Below the pieces are notes generated by a model. It ran no database searches. It was not told the DNA's origin and saw nothing but the letters and a program-made list of their open reading frames with translations. From positions 10,429,203 to 10,493,202 of the forward strand of contig NZ_JAGINW010000001.1 of the NCBI RefSeq assembly GCF_017876405.1: a DNA stretch of 64,000 nt, read 5' to 3'. This document shows, in pieces, positions 44,301-53,700 of this stretch; positions within the stretch are counted from its first letter, which is position 1, and each line of letters starts with the position of its first letter. A program made the position numbers and the translations under genes. The stretch comes from Kibdelosporangium banguiense (GTDB lineage Bacteria; Actinomycetota; Actinomycetes; Mycobacteriales; Pseudonocardiaceae).

Positions 44301-47300
44301 GACCACGGGTGCGGGTGGCCGGGGCTCGGCCTCCGGTGCCTGTTCGAGCACGACGTGGGCGTTGGTGCCGCTGATCCCGAACGACGACACCGCCGCCCGC
44401 CTCGGCTGCCCGGTCTCCGGCCACGGCACGGTGTCCGTCGCCAGCTCGACCGCGCCCGCGGTCCAGTCGACGTGCGTGGACGGCTCGGTCACGTGCAGGG
44501 TCGGCGGGACCAGGCCGTGGCGCATCGCCATCACCATCTTGATCACGCCCGCGGTTCCCGCCGCGGCCTGTGTGTGGCCGATGTTCGATTTCACCGAGCC
44601 GAGCAGCACCGGCCGGTCCGCCGGGCGCTGGCCGTAGGTCGCGAGCACCGCCTGCGCCTCGATGGGGTCGCCGAGCTTCGTGCCGGTGCCGTGTGCCTCC
44701 ACGACGTCCACATCGGACGGCTCGAGCCCGGCACCTGCCAGCGCGCGGCGGATCACCCGCTGCTGCGACGGCCCGTTCGGCGCGGTCATCCCGTTGGACG
44801 CACCGTCCTGGTTGACCGAGGAACCCCGCACGACGGCCAGGACCGGATGCCCGTTGCGGCGCGCGTCCGAGAGACGCTCGACCATGAGCAAGCCGATTCC
44901 CTCACTCCACGCGGTGCCGTCCGCCGTGGCGGAGAACGCCTTGCAGCGGCCGTCCGGCGCGAGCCCGCGCTGCCGGCCGAACTCGGTGAACGCCGTCGGT
45001 GTCGCGAGCACGGTGACACCGCCCGCGACAGCGAAGTCGATCTCGCCACGGCGCAGGGCGCTCACAGCCATGTCCAGCGCCACCAGCGAAGACGAACATG
45101 CCGTGTCGACGGTCACCGCCGGGCCTTCGAAACCGAAGCTGTATGCCACCCGTCCGGTCGCCACGCTGCCGGCGCTGCCACTGAGGAAACCGGCCGCGTC
45201 AGCGGGGATCGACCGTAACCGGGCCGCGTAATCGTGGTACATGAGACCGCCGTACATGCCGGTCCTGCTCCCCCGCAGCTCAGTGATGTCGATGCCAGCG
45301 CGTTCGACGACTTCCCACGACAGCTCCAGCAGCAGCCGGTGCTGCGGGTCCATCACCGCAGCCTCACGAGGGGAGATCCCGAAGAACGTGGGGTCGAATT
45401 CCGCCGCGTCGTAGAGGAATCCGCCTTCCCGGACGTAGGTGGTGCCTAGCTCAGTGCCATCGCCGTCGTGCAGTGCGGCGACGTCCCAGCCACGATCGTC
45501 AGGAAAGGGGCCCAGCCCCTCCCGCCGCTGGACGACAAGATCCCACAAGTCTTCCGGCGACCGCACCCCGCCCGGGTAGCGGCAGCTCATCCCGATGATC
45601 GCGATGGGCTCGTCCGACGGCACCGGGCCGCGCGCCTGCAGCTCCACCGTGGCCGGGCCGAACTGTTCTCCCAAGAACGCGGCGAGCGCTTCGGGACTCG
45701 GGTAATCGAAGACCAGGGTGGCGGGGAGCCTGATCCCGGTCAGATCGGTCAACCGGTTGCGCAGTTCGACAGCGGTCAGCGAGTCGAACCCGAGCCTGGA
45801 GAAGGACTCGCCCGCGGCGATGTCGGCGGCCGTGCCGTGCCCGAGCACGATCGCCGCCTCTTCGCGGACCGCGTCCGTGAGCGCGAGCTGCAGGTCGGGT
45901 GCGGAGCGCATGCGGTCGTGCCAGCTCTCCACTCCGCGCACGGTGAGGCTGGGCAGCGGTGCCGCGACGAGGCCGCGTAGCAGTGCGGGTGGCCGACCCG
46001 GTCCGCGCAGGTCGAGCCGGATCGGCACCGCGACCGGGCCGGGCAGCCGGAGAGCCGCGTCGAACAGCGCCCCGCCCTCCGCTCCGGACAACGGCCGCAG
46101 GCCCGCCCTGGTCAACCGCCGCCGGTCGGTTTCGCCCAGGGTGCCGGTCATCCCACTCGTTTCCGCCCAGAGTCCCCACGCCATCGAGTGCGCGGGCACA
46201 CCTGCCGCCCGGCGGTGTTCGGCCAGGGCGTCGAGGAACGTGTTGGCGGCGGCGTAGTTCGCCTGTCCGGGAGAGCCGAACACCCCTGCGGCAGAAGAGA
46301 ACAGGGCGAACAGGTCGAGGTCCATGTCCGCGGTCAACTCGTGCAGGTACCACGCGGCATGGGCCTTGGGCCGCATCACACGACCCAGCCGCTCGGGGGT
46401 GATGGCCTCGACTACGCCGTCGTCGACGATCCCGGCCGAGTGCACGACGCCACGCAGTCCCGGGATCCCGGCGACCAACGCGGTCACCTGCTCCCGGTCG
46501 GCCAGGTCGCAGGCGACAAGGCGGACATCGGCCCCGAGGTCACGCAGTCGCGCGGCCTGTTCCTCCGCCCGTGGGGCATCGGGTCCGCGCTGGCTTGCCA
46601 GCACGAGGCTGGTCACGCCGTGTGTGGTGACCAGGTGCTCCGCCACGGCCGCCCCGATCACGCCGGTGCCTCCGGTGACCAGGACCGGGCCGGTGACCAC
46701 GGGCGCCTCGGGCTCGGCAGGCGCGGCGCTCGCACGGGCCAGCCGCGGCACGAACACCGCGCCGCCGCGGATCGCGATCTCCGGTTCGGCCGCGGCGACG
46801 GCGGCGGCGAGCGCGCCTTCCGGAAGTATTTCGGTGTCGAGGTCGGCGATCAGGAACCGGTCCGGGTGTTCGGCGCTTGCCGAGCGCACCAGTCCGATGA
46901 CGGCGGCTTGCGCCAGATCCACCCGGTCGTCATCGCCGACGACAGCGCCCAACCGGGTCAGCACGGCAAGGCGTGTGCCTGCTTGGTTGTCGTCGGCCAG
47001 CCACTCGCGGACACGAGCGAGAACGGCGGCGACCGTCTCTTCGGCACGAGTCGGCTCGTCGGTCGCCGTGACCGGCAGGGAAGCACAGTCCAGCAGGAAA
47101 AGTCCGGTGTCATCAACAGGCTCGTCGAGCGGGACGAACGGCTCCCACCGGCGGATGAACAGGGCATCGGCGACCATCGGGGTGGCCGCCTGAATCCGGG
47201 TGACCGGCCGTACGACCAGTTCGTCGATCCCGATGACCGGGGCGCCTGCCTGGTCGGCGACTCGCACCCGGACCACGTCGTCGGCGACGGCGGTGATGGC

Positions 47301-50300
47301 CACCCGGACCGACCGGGCACCCGTCGCGAGGAGCCGGACTCCCGTCCAGGCGAACGGCACACGAGCCGTGTCAGCACCGTCGAGAACGCCCATCGGGTGC
47401 AGAGCGGCGTCGAGCAGAGCCGGGTGGATGCCGAACCCGGTCGGCTCGTCGGGCAACGTCACCTCGGCGAAAATCTCGTGTCCCCGGCGCCAGACCGCCT
47501 GCAATCCCTGGAACGCCAGGCCGTACTCGTAGCCCATCCCGCGCAGAGCCGGGTAGAAGCCGTCGATGTCGACCTGTGTCGCGCCGGGTGGCGGCCAGGC
47601 ACCGGTCACCGCGACGAACTCGCCCGGCGCATCGGTCGCTGGCCGCACGACGGCGTTCGCATGGCAGGTCCAGGCGGCCTGGCTGTCGTCTGGCCGGGAG
47701 TGGACGCTGACGGCCCGTTCGCCGTCGGCGTCCGCCGCACCGACCACGACCTGCAGTTGGGTGGCGCCGGTGCCAAGCACCAGCGGGGTCTCCACGATCA
47801 GGTCCCGCAGCGACGGGCACCCAACGTCCTGCCCGGCTCGCAGCACCAACTCGACGAACGCGGTCCCGGGCAACAGCACTGAGCCGAGCACCGCGTGGTC
47901 GGCGAGCCACGGGTGGGTCAGAGGGGACATGCGTCCGGTGAGTACGACGGTGTCGCCGTCGGCCATGCTGACCGCGGCGGCGAGCAGGGGGTGGTCGACG
48001 CTGGTCAGGCCAGCGGCGGCCACGTCGTTGGCACGATGGGACACAGTCGGCCAGAACCGCTTGCGGTCGAAGGCGTACGTCGGCAGGGCGACCCGCTCGG
48101 TCACGGCCGGCAGCACCGCCTGCCAGTCGACGGAAACACCGCCAGCCCACAACGCACCGACCGCGCGAAGCAGTTCGGCGGTCTGCGGCCGGTCGCGGTG
48201 CCCGACGGCGGTCACGACCGGCTTCTCCCCCACCACGCTGTCCACGATCGAGCTGGTCAGCACGGCATGCGGACCGAGTTCGACGACCGCGTCAACCTCA
48301 AGCGCGGCAACGGCATCACGGAACCGGACCGTGTCCCTGGCCTGCCGCACCCAGTAGGCAGAGGACATCACCTCGTCCGCCGTAAGCAGCGCCCCCGTGA
48401 CCGTGGAGATGATCGGGATCTCGGGCGGCGCCCAGTTCAGTCCACCGAGGACGGTTTCGAATGCGGCCAGCATCGGTTCCATGCACGGCGAGTGGAACGC
48501 GTGACTGACTTTCAGGTACCGAGTACGCCGCCCCGCGTCCTCTGCCCGCCGCGCGACCTCCTGCACGGCCTCGGCGGTACCGGAGACCACGACCGCGTCC
48601 GGACCGTTGACCGCCGCGATCGAGACCTGGTCGCTACCGCCAAGCCAGTCCACGACCTCAGGCTCGGTCCCGCGTACGGCGAGCATGACGCCACCAGCGG
48701 GCAGGTCCTGCATCAACGCTCCCCTGACAACCGCCAGGGTGCTCGCGTCGACCAGGGTGAGCACGCCCGCCACGTGGGCCGCCGCGATCTCGCCGACTGA
48801 GTGTCCTAAAAGGACATTCGGCTGTACGCCCCACGCCGCCAGCGCGCGGAAGAGCGCGACCTCGACGGCGAACAGGGCGACCTGGGCGTACTTGGTCTGG
48901 CCGAGCAGGGTCTCGTCGCTGCCGAAGACGACCTCGGCCAGCGGGACGTCGAGCTGACGATCCACCACGGCGCACACCGCGTCGAAGGCTGAGGCGAAGG
49001 CAGGGATCTCGTCGTACCACTGTTTGCCCATGCCCGCCCATTGCGAGCCCTGCCCAGAGAAGACGACCGCGAGCGCGGCATCGGGACGGGCGACGCCATG
49101 GACAGTGCCGCGACCGGTCCGTTCCTGGTGGGCCAGCGCGGCAAGTTCCTGATCACGCTCGGCGCGATCCCGTGCGACGACGACCGTCCGATGCTCGAAC
49201 TCAGGCCGGCGCACCAGGGCCGCCACCACTGCGGCGTCCTCGATATCGCCTGAAGCAAGGAACTCCGCGAGTTTGGCTGCCTGAAGGTGAACCTCGGCGG
49301 GCGTCCTGGCGGACAGCACCCACGGCAGCGGCCCCACCGCGGCCTCAGCATCCACAATGGACGTCTCAACGGCTTCCGCTGCCTGTTCGAGGATGACGTG
49401 GGCATTCGTGCCGCTGATCCCGAACGACGACACCGCAGCACGCCGCAGCCTACCCGTCTCCGGCCACGAAACCCGCTCGGTGACCAGCTCCACCGCACCC
49501 GCGGCCCAGTCCACGTGCGGAGTAGGCTCATCCACGTGCAACGTCTGCGGCACAACACCATGCCGCATCGCCAGCACCATTTTGATCACACCGGCCATAC
49601 CCGCCGCGGCCTGCGTGTGCCCGATGTTCGACTTCACCGACCCCAGCCACAGCGGGATGTCACGCTCCCGGCCGTACGTGGCGAGCAACGCCTGCGCCTC
49701 GATCGGATCGCCCAGCGTCGTCCCAGTGCCGTGCGCCTCCACAACGTCCACATCGGACGCAGCCAACGCCGCCGCCGACAACGCGTCCTCGATCACCCGT
49801 TGCTGCGAAGGACCATTCGGCGCCGTCAAGCCATTCGACGCACCATCTTGATTCACGGCCGACCCACGGACCACCGCCAGGACCTCATGCCCGTTACGGA
49901 CCGCGTCCGACAACCGCTCCACCAACAGCAAACCGACACCCTCACCCCACGCGGTGCCGTCCGCCCCGGCAGAGAACGCCTTGCAACGCCCGTCCCCGGA
50001 CATGCCGCCCTGCTTGCCGAACTCGTCGAACACGCCAGGCGTCGACATCACGGTCACACCGCCCACCAACGCGAGCGAGCACTCACCGCCCCGCAACGCC
50101 TGCGCCGCGAGGTGTAACGACACCAAGGACGCCGAGCAGGCCGTGTCCACGGTGACGGCAGGCCCCTCGAAGCCGAAGGTGAACGCGACCCGGCCCGACA
50201 CCACGCTGGCCGCGGTGCCGGTCAGCAGGTAGCCGAGCGACTCGTGCCGGGCGTGGTTGAGCAGGGCGCCGTAGTCCGATCCGTTCACGCCGATGAACAC

Positions 50301-50714
50301 GCCGGTCTTGCTGCCGCGCACCGTGCCGGGGTCGATACCGGCACGCTCGAAGACCTCCCAGGACGCCTCCAGGAGCACCCGCTGCTGCGGGTCCATCTCC
50401 AGCGCCTCCCGTGGCGAGACCCCGAAGAACCCGGCGGCGAAGTCCGTGGCGCCGTCGAGGAACCCGCCCCGGCCACCGGGAACGACCGGCCAGCCGCGGT
50501 CGGCCGGGTACTCGCTCGTCGCGTCGACGCCGTCGGCGAGCAGCTCCCAGAATGCCTCCGGGGTGGCGGCTTTCCCGGGGAAGCGACAGCTCATCCCGAC
50601 GATGGCGATCGGTTCGCGGGCCGCGTCCTCCAGGTCGCGCACGCGTTGCCGGGTGCGCCGCAGGTCCGCTGTCACCCGCTTCAGGTAGTCGACGACCTGC
50701 TCTTTGTCAGCCAT
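41373..50714 (-). CDS. Type I PKS, two terminal modules with thioesterase
   Basis: 3113 aa; ATG 50714 follows GAAGGG by 8 nt. N-terminal coiled-coil docking segment. First module: KS (VDTACSASLV), malonyl-type AT (GHSVGEIAAA, HAFH), DH (HAVLGSVLLP present; GYEYGLAFQGL has Leu for Pro), KR with VDD (B type) and ACP (GFDSLTAVEL, about residue 1640). Second module: KS with intact Cys (VDTACSSSLV, about 1875); AT remnant (ALIGHGIVAACVSG, about 2305) lacking the GHSxG Ser and about 150 residues; DH with HAVHGTVLVP (about 2470); no KR; ACP (DVGVDSMLGIEL, about 2775); type I TE (LLGHSAGGLI about 2965, GDHFTVMEDH). TE releases the chain, probably by macrolactonisation or hydrolysis. The second module can hardly load its own extender. 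Last PKS gene before the ABC genes. Confidence 0.9.
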   Translation of the reverse strand: MADKEQVVDYLKRVTADLRRTRQRVRDLEDAAREPIAIVGMSCRFPGKAATPEAFWELLADGVDATSEYPADRGWPVVPGGRGGFLDGATDFAAGFFGVSPREALEMDPQQRVLLEASWEVFERAGIDPGTVRGSKTGVFIGVNGSDYGALLNHARHESLGYLLTGTAASVVSGRVAFTFGFEGPAVTVDTACSASLVSLHLAAQALRGGECSLALVGGVTVMSTPGVFDEFGKQGGMSGDGRCKAFSAGADGTAWGEGVGLLLVERLSDAVRNGHEVLAVVRGSAVNQDGASNGLTAPNGPSQQRVIEDALSAAALAASDVDVVEAHGTGTTLGDPIEAQALLATYGRERDIPLWLGSVKSNIGHTQAAAGMAGVIKMVLAMRHGVVPQTLHVDEPTPHVDWAAGAVELVTERVSWPETGRLRRAAVSSFGISGTNAHVILEQAAEAVETSIVDAEAAVGPLPWVLSARTPAEVHLQAAKLAEFLASGDIEDAAVVAALVRRPEFEHRTVVVARDRAERDQELAALAHQERTGRGTVHGVARPDAALAVVFSGQGSQWAGMGKQWYDEIPAFASAFDAVCAVVDRQLDVPLAEVVFGSDETLLGQTKYAQVALFAVEVALFRALAAWGVQPNVLLGHSVGEIAAAHVAGVLTLVDASTLAVVRGALMQDLPAGGVMLAVRGTEPEVVDWLGGSDQVSIAAVNGPDAVVVSGTAEAVQEVARRAEDAGRRTRYLKVSHAFHSPCMEPMLAAFETVLGGLNWAPPEIPIISTVTGALLTADEVMSSAYWVRQARDTVRFRDAVAALEVDAVVELGPHAVLTSSIVDSVVGEKPVVTAVGHRDRPQTAELLRAVGALWAGGVSVDWQAVLPAVTERVALPTYAFDRKRFWPTVSHRANDVAAAGLTSVDHPLLAAAVSMADGDTVVLTGRMSPLTHPWLADHAVLGSVLLPGTAFVELVLRAGQDVGCPSLRDLIVETPLVLGTGATQLQVVVGAADADGERAVSVHSRPDDSQAAWTCHANAVVRPATDAPGEFVAVTGAWPPPGATQVDIDGFYPALRGMGYEYGLAFQGLQAVWRRGHEIFAEVTLPDEPTGFGIHPALLDAALHPMGVLDGADTARVPFAWTGVRLLATGARSVRVAITAVADDVVRVRVADQAGAPVIGIDELVVRPVTRIQAATPMVADALFIRRWEPFVPLDEPVDDTGLFLLDCASLPVTATDEPTRAEETVAAVLARVREWLADDNQAGTRLAVLTRLGAVVGDDDRVDLAQAAVIGLVRSASAEHPDRFLIADLDTEILPEGALAAAVAAAEPEIAIRGGAVFVPRLARASAAPAEPEAPVVTGPVLVTGGTGVIGAAVAEHLVTTHGVTSLVLASQRGPDAPRAEEQAARLRDLGADVRLVACDLADREQVTALVAGIPGLRGVVHSAGIVDDGVVEAITPERLGRVMRPKAHAAWYLHELTADMDLDLFALFSSAAGVFGSPGQANYAAANTFLDALAEHRRAAGVPAHSMAWGLWAETSGMTGTLGETDRRRLTRAGLRPLSGAEGGALFDAALRLPGPVAVPIRLDLRGPGRPPALLRGLVAAPLPSLTVRGVESWHDRMRSAPDLQLALTDAVREEAAIVLGHGTAADIAAGESFSRLGFDSLTAVELRNRLTDLTGIRLPATLVFDYPSPEALAAFLGEQFGPATVELQARGPVPSDEPIAIIGMSCRYPGGVRSPEDLWDLVVQRREGLGPFPDDRGWDVAALHDGDGTELGTTYVREGGFLYDAAEFDPTFFGISPREAAVMDPQHRLLLELSWEVVERAGIDITELRGSRTGMYGGLMYHDYAARLRSIPADAAGFLSGSAGSVATGRVAYSFGFEGPAVTVDTACSSSLVALDMAVSALRRGEIDFAVAGGVTVLATPTAFTEFGRQRGLAPDGRCKAFSATADGTAWSEGIGLLMVERLSDARRNGHPVLAVVRGSSVNQDGASNGMTAPNGPSQQRVIRRALAGAGLEPSDVDVVEAHGTGTKLGDPIEAQAVLATYGQRPADRPVLLGSVKSNIGHTQAAAGTAGVIKMVMAMRHGLVPPTLHVTEPSTHVDWTAGAVELATDTVPWPETGQPRRAAVSSFGISGTNAHVVLEQAPEAEPRPPAPVVLEPGPVLPWVLSAKSAAGLAGQAERLRDNKGTAASLTDVAAALAGSRTALDHRAVVLAPDRDGFVAGLDALARHEYGDTVLGGMARTGTKVAFVFPGDGTRWATDLLTRSPVFAQSMARCGKALESAVDWSLLDVLDCGDVPEAARWAVMVSMADLWRALGVQPAALIGHGIVAACVSGELSLDDAARRITSGEPWATSFDDEVRAALDAGIDMFLAMSPHPAPAVERLADGPVRVLGSGDVLRTAAILWTNGVPVDWPALLPRQTAEVDLPTYAFQRQRYWLDAPEEPGDVTGAGLDPAGHPLLAGAVVLAEADTLLLTGRLSAGTHPWLADHAVHGTVLVPGSVFLDWALHAGERLGCPAIAELTTEAPLVLDPDAAVQVQVHASAPDPDGTRALTVHSRPEPADGAAWTCHARAALSPASTDPAGADALATWPPPGAEQVELGDFYGDLVEHGYDYGPAFRGLRAAWRRGTDVFAEVVLPGGSDGYGLHPALLDAAMHALGIGPFLDRDPGHVLLPFTWTQVRRHAPATAARVRISAVDKDTVSVHLADADGPVAEIGRVALMPVPVDRLAGVSRQKAARPAAASDEQRTRIRAAAQEERTTLLVQFIQNELAVLRRDATPVHPDAEFLDVGVDSMLGIELTRRLDALLGLRLPKTTMFEHPTTALLADHLAALVDAEPVADAVPQPVRQPAANPFAGIEDLYRESYRVGLAGSAGMQLIRAASRLRESFTADAIAEHVPEPVTLAQGGSRTKLVCLPAITATAGPVQYARLSQVVKGSRDVVVLPNPGYADGESLPDSFRTFIGLQVYALRAAVGEDPFVLLGHSAGGLIAYAVAGAAERAGLRPAGVVLLDTFGADARFSDRTTEVMLDGLFAREHILGADALSGVRLTAMGRYYTLMDECELDLVESRTFFLRAEDPMPHQDEGTGDWRATWPFPHTLGSTTGDHFTVMEDHVAETVAAVERWLTSHGI

Positions 50715-50741
50715 TGTCGGCACCCTTCATGACCGGACCCA

Positions 50742-53700
50742 TCAGCTGAGCCCGAGTTCTTCGTCGATGAGGCGCAGGACGTCGTCGTCGGTCGCCGCGT
50801 CCAGGTCGAGGTCGGTGTCGAGCGGGGTGGCGGTCCGGTCCCGCCAGCGCAACAGGATGGTCTCCAGGCGCACGGTGACCCGCGTGACCTCCTCGGTGTC
50901 CGACAGGCCGGACAGCAACGCGTCGAGCCGGTCCAGCAGGTCCGGTGCGGCGATCGCGTCGGGCACCAGCACCCCGAGCAGGTACCCGGCGAGCGCCGCG
51001 GGGGTGGGGTGGTCGAACACGAGCGTGCTGGGCAGCCGGGTGCCCGCCGCCGAGGACAGCCGGTTGCGCAGCTCGACCGCGAGGAGCGAGTCGAACCCGA
51101 GCTCCGCGAACGTCCGGTCCGGCGCGACCCGTGTGCCGGGCCGGTGTCCGAGCACGGCACCGACGTGGGTGCCGACCACCTCCAGGGCCGCGTCGGGCCG
51201 GTCCTCCTCGGGCAGGGCGAGCAGCCGGTCCGGCAGCGCGACCCAGTCGGCACTCGCCGCGCGGGGCAGTGGCGCCCGCACCAGGCCACGCATGAGTGCG
51301 GGCACGTCCCCGTCGGCGCGGCTGAGGTCGAGCCGGACCGGGACGGTGTGCGGATCGTCCGACGCCGCGGCGTGGTCCAGTAGCGCGAGTCCGTCTTCTG
51401 TCCTGAGTGGACGCACGCCACGCGCGGTCAGGCGGGCATGGTCCGTCTCGGTCAACGTGGCGGTCAGGCCGCTGGCCTCGGCCCACAGGCCCCACGACAA
51501 CGAATGCGCGGGCAATCCTTCCGCCCTGCGGTGCTCGGCCAGGGCATCCAAGAAGGCGTTGGCCGCCGCGTAGCCCGACTGGCCGGGAGTGCCGAACACC
51601 CCCGCCGCCGAGGAGAACAGCACGAACAGGTCGAGGCCCTCGGTCAGCTCGTGCAGGTGCCATGCCGCGTCGACCTTCGGGCGCAGCACGGTTCGCAGGC
51701 GTTCCGGGGTCATGGCGGTGAGCACGCCGTCGTCCAGGACACCGGCCGCGTGCACCACGCCCCGCAGGTCGGGGATGCCGGCCAGCAGAGCGGCCAGCGC
51801 GTCGCGGTCGCCGACGTCGCAGGCGGCGAGCCGGACCCGGGCACCGTGCGCGGTCAGCTCGTCGGCCAGTTCGGTCGCACCGGGTGCCGCCGCGCCGTGA
51901 CGGGAGGTCAGCACCAGGTCGGTGACGCCGTGCGTGGTGACGAGGTGCCGGGCCACGGCGGCGCCGATGGTGCCCGTGCCGCCGGTGACCAGCACAGTGC
52001 CGGAGTCCGGCCACACGACCGGGGTCGCGGGGACGGCGGCGCGGCGGAGCCTCGGCACGAACACGCGGCCGTCACGGACCCGGATCTCCGGCTCGTCGGG
52101 GACCACCACGGGTTCCTCGGCGTCGACGAGCAGGAACCGGTCAGGGTGCTCGGACTGTGCCGAGCGGACGAGGCCGCGGACCGCCGCCTGCGCGAGGTCT
52201 CCGGGTTTGGTCAGCACCAGCAGCCGGCCGCCGGAATCGTCGGCCAGCCACTCTCGCATCCTGGCGAGGACGTCGGCGATCGTGGCCGCGACCTGTTCCG
52301 GCACGTTCCCGTGCGGCGACGCGCACTCCAGCACAACCTTGTCGGCCCCCGGGGCTTGCGGCGCGTGGTGGCTCGGCTCCCATTCCACCCGGTACAGGGA
52401 GCGCGGCACGGGCCGCCGGCCAGTGGTCGGCACAGGACGGAACCCGAGTTCCTCGATCTCCAGGACGGACTCGCCCCGGTCGTCGGTCACCAGCAGGCGT
52501 CCGGTCGGCGACAGCCACACCCGGACCGAGGTGGCACCACTCGCGAACAGCCGCACGCCCGACCAGGACACGGGCAGTTCGGGCGCGCTGAGCTGCCGGA
52601 GGTGGCAGACCGCGTCGAGGAGCGCCGCGTCGGTGCCTGCCTCGTCGGGCAGTGCCACCTCTGCGAACACGTCGTCCCCGCGCGTCCACGCGGCCCGCAG
52701 TGCCCGGAGGTCCGGGCCGTAGTCGACGCCGCGGTCGGCGGCGTCCTCGTAGAACCCGGTCACGTCGACCGGGTCGCTGTCCGGCGGCGGCCACGACGCC
52801 AGTCCGGCTGGGCGCTCCGCGCTCGGGGCCGGGTCGAGGGTGCCGGTGGCGTGCCGGGTCCAGTCGCCGTCGTCCTGCTGGGCGTGGATCGTCAGCTCGC
52901 GGGTACCGTCGTCGGCCGGTGCGCCGACCATGACCTGCACCCGGACGCCCTCGGCGACGGGCAGCGGCGCGTCCTGCGTCAGCCGCGCGACCGAGGCGTG
53001 GCCGACACGCCGGGCGGCGTGCAGCGCCCAGTCGACCAGCGCACCGCCGGGCAGGACCGCGTCGTCCATAACGACCTGGCCTGCCGGCGAGGGGGACAGC
53101 TTGCCGGTGAACAGGACGGTGTCCGTGCCCGCGGGGACGACCGCCGCGCTCAGCACCGGGTGGTCACCGGGGTCGAGCCCGACATCGCTCAGGTCGCCCG
53201 ATGCCGACGGGACGTCCAGCCAGTACCGCTCCTTCTGGAACGCGTAGGTCGGCAGGTCGACGGGGACGGCAGGCGCGGGCACGACGGCCCGCCAGTCCAC
53301 GTCCACGCCGTGCGTCCACAGGGTCGCCGCGGACCGCAGGAACGCCCCGCGCTCGTCGGTGTCGCGCCGCAGTGTCCCGGTCACCACTACGTTCTGCGCC
53401 AGGTCCTCGACGGGCGCGGAGAGCACCGGGTGCGGGCTCACCTCGATGACCGTGTCCACGCCGTCGGCCAGCAACGCGGTCATGACCTCGGCGAAGCGGA
53501 CGCGTTCCCGCAGGTTGCGGAACCAGTACCCGGCGTCCGCCTCGGGACCGGACAGCAGGGTGCCGGTGACCGTGGAGTGCCAGGCGATCTCGGCGTCGCG
53601 GGCGTCGACGTCGCCCAGCTCCTTCGCGAGCCGCTCCCGCACCAGGTCGACCTGCGGCGAGTGCGACGGGTAGTCGACCGCGACTCGACGGGCCTGCGCA

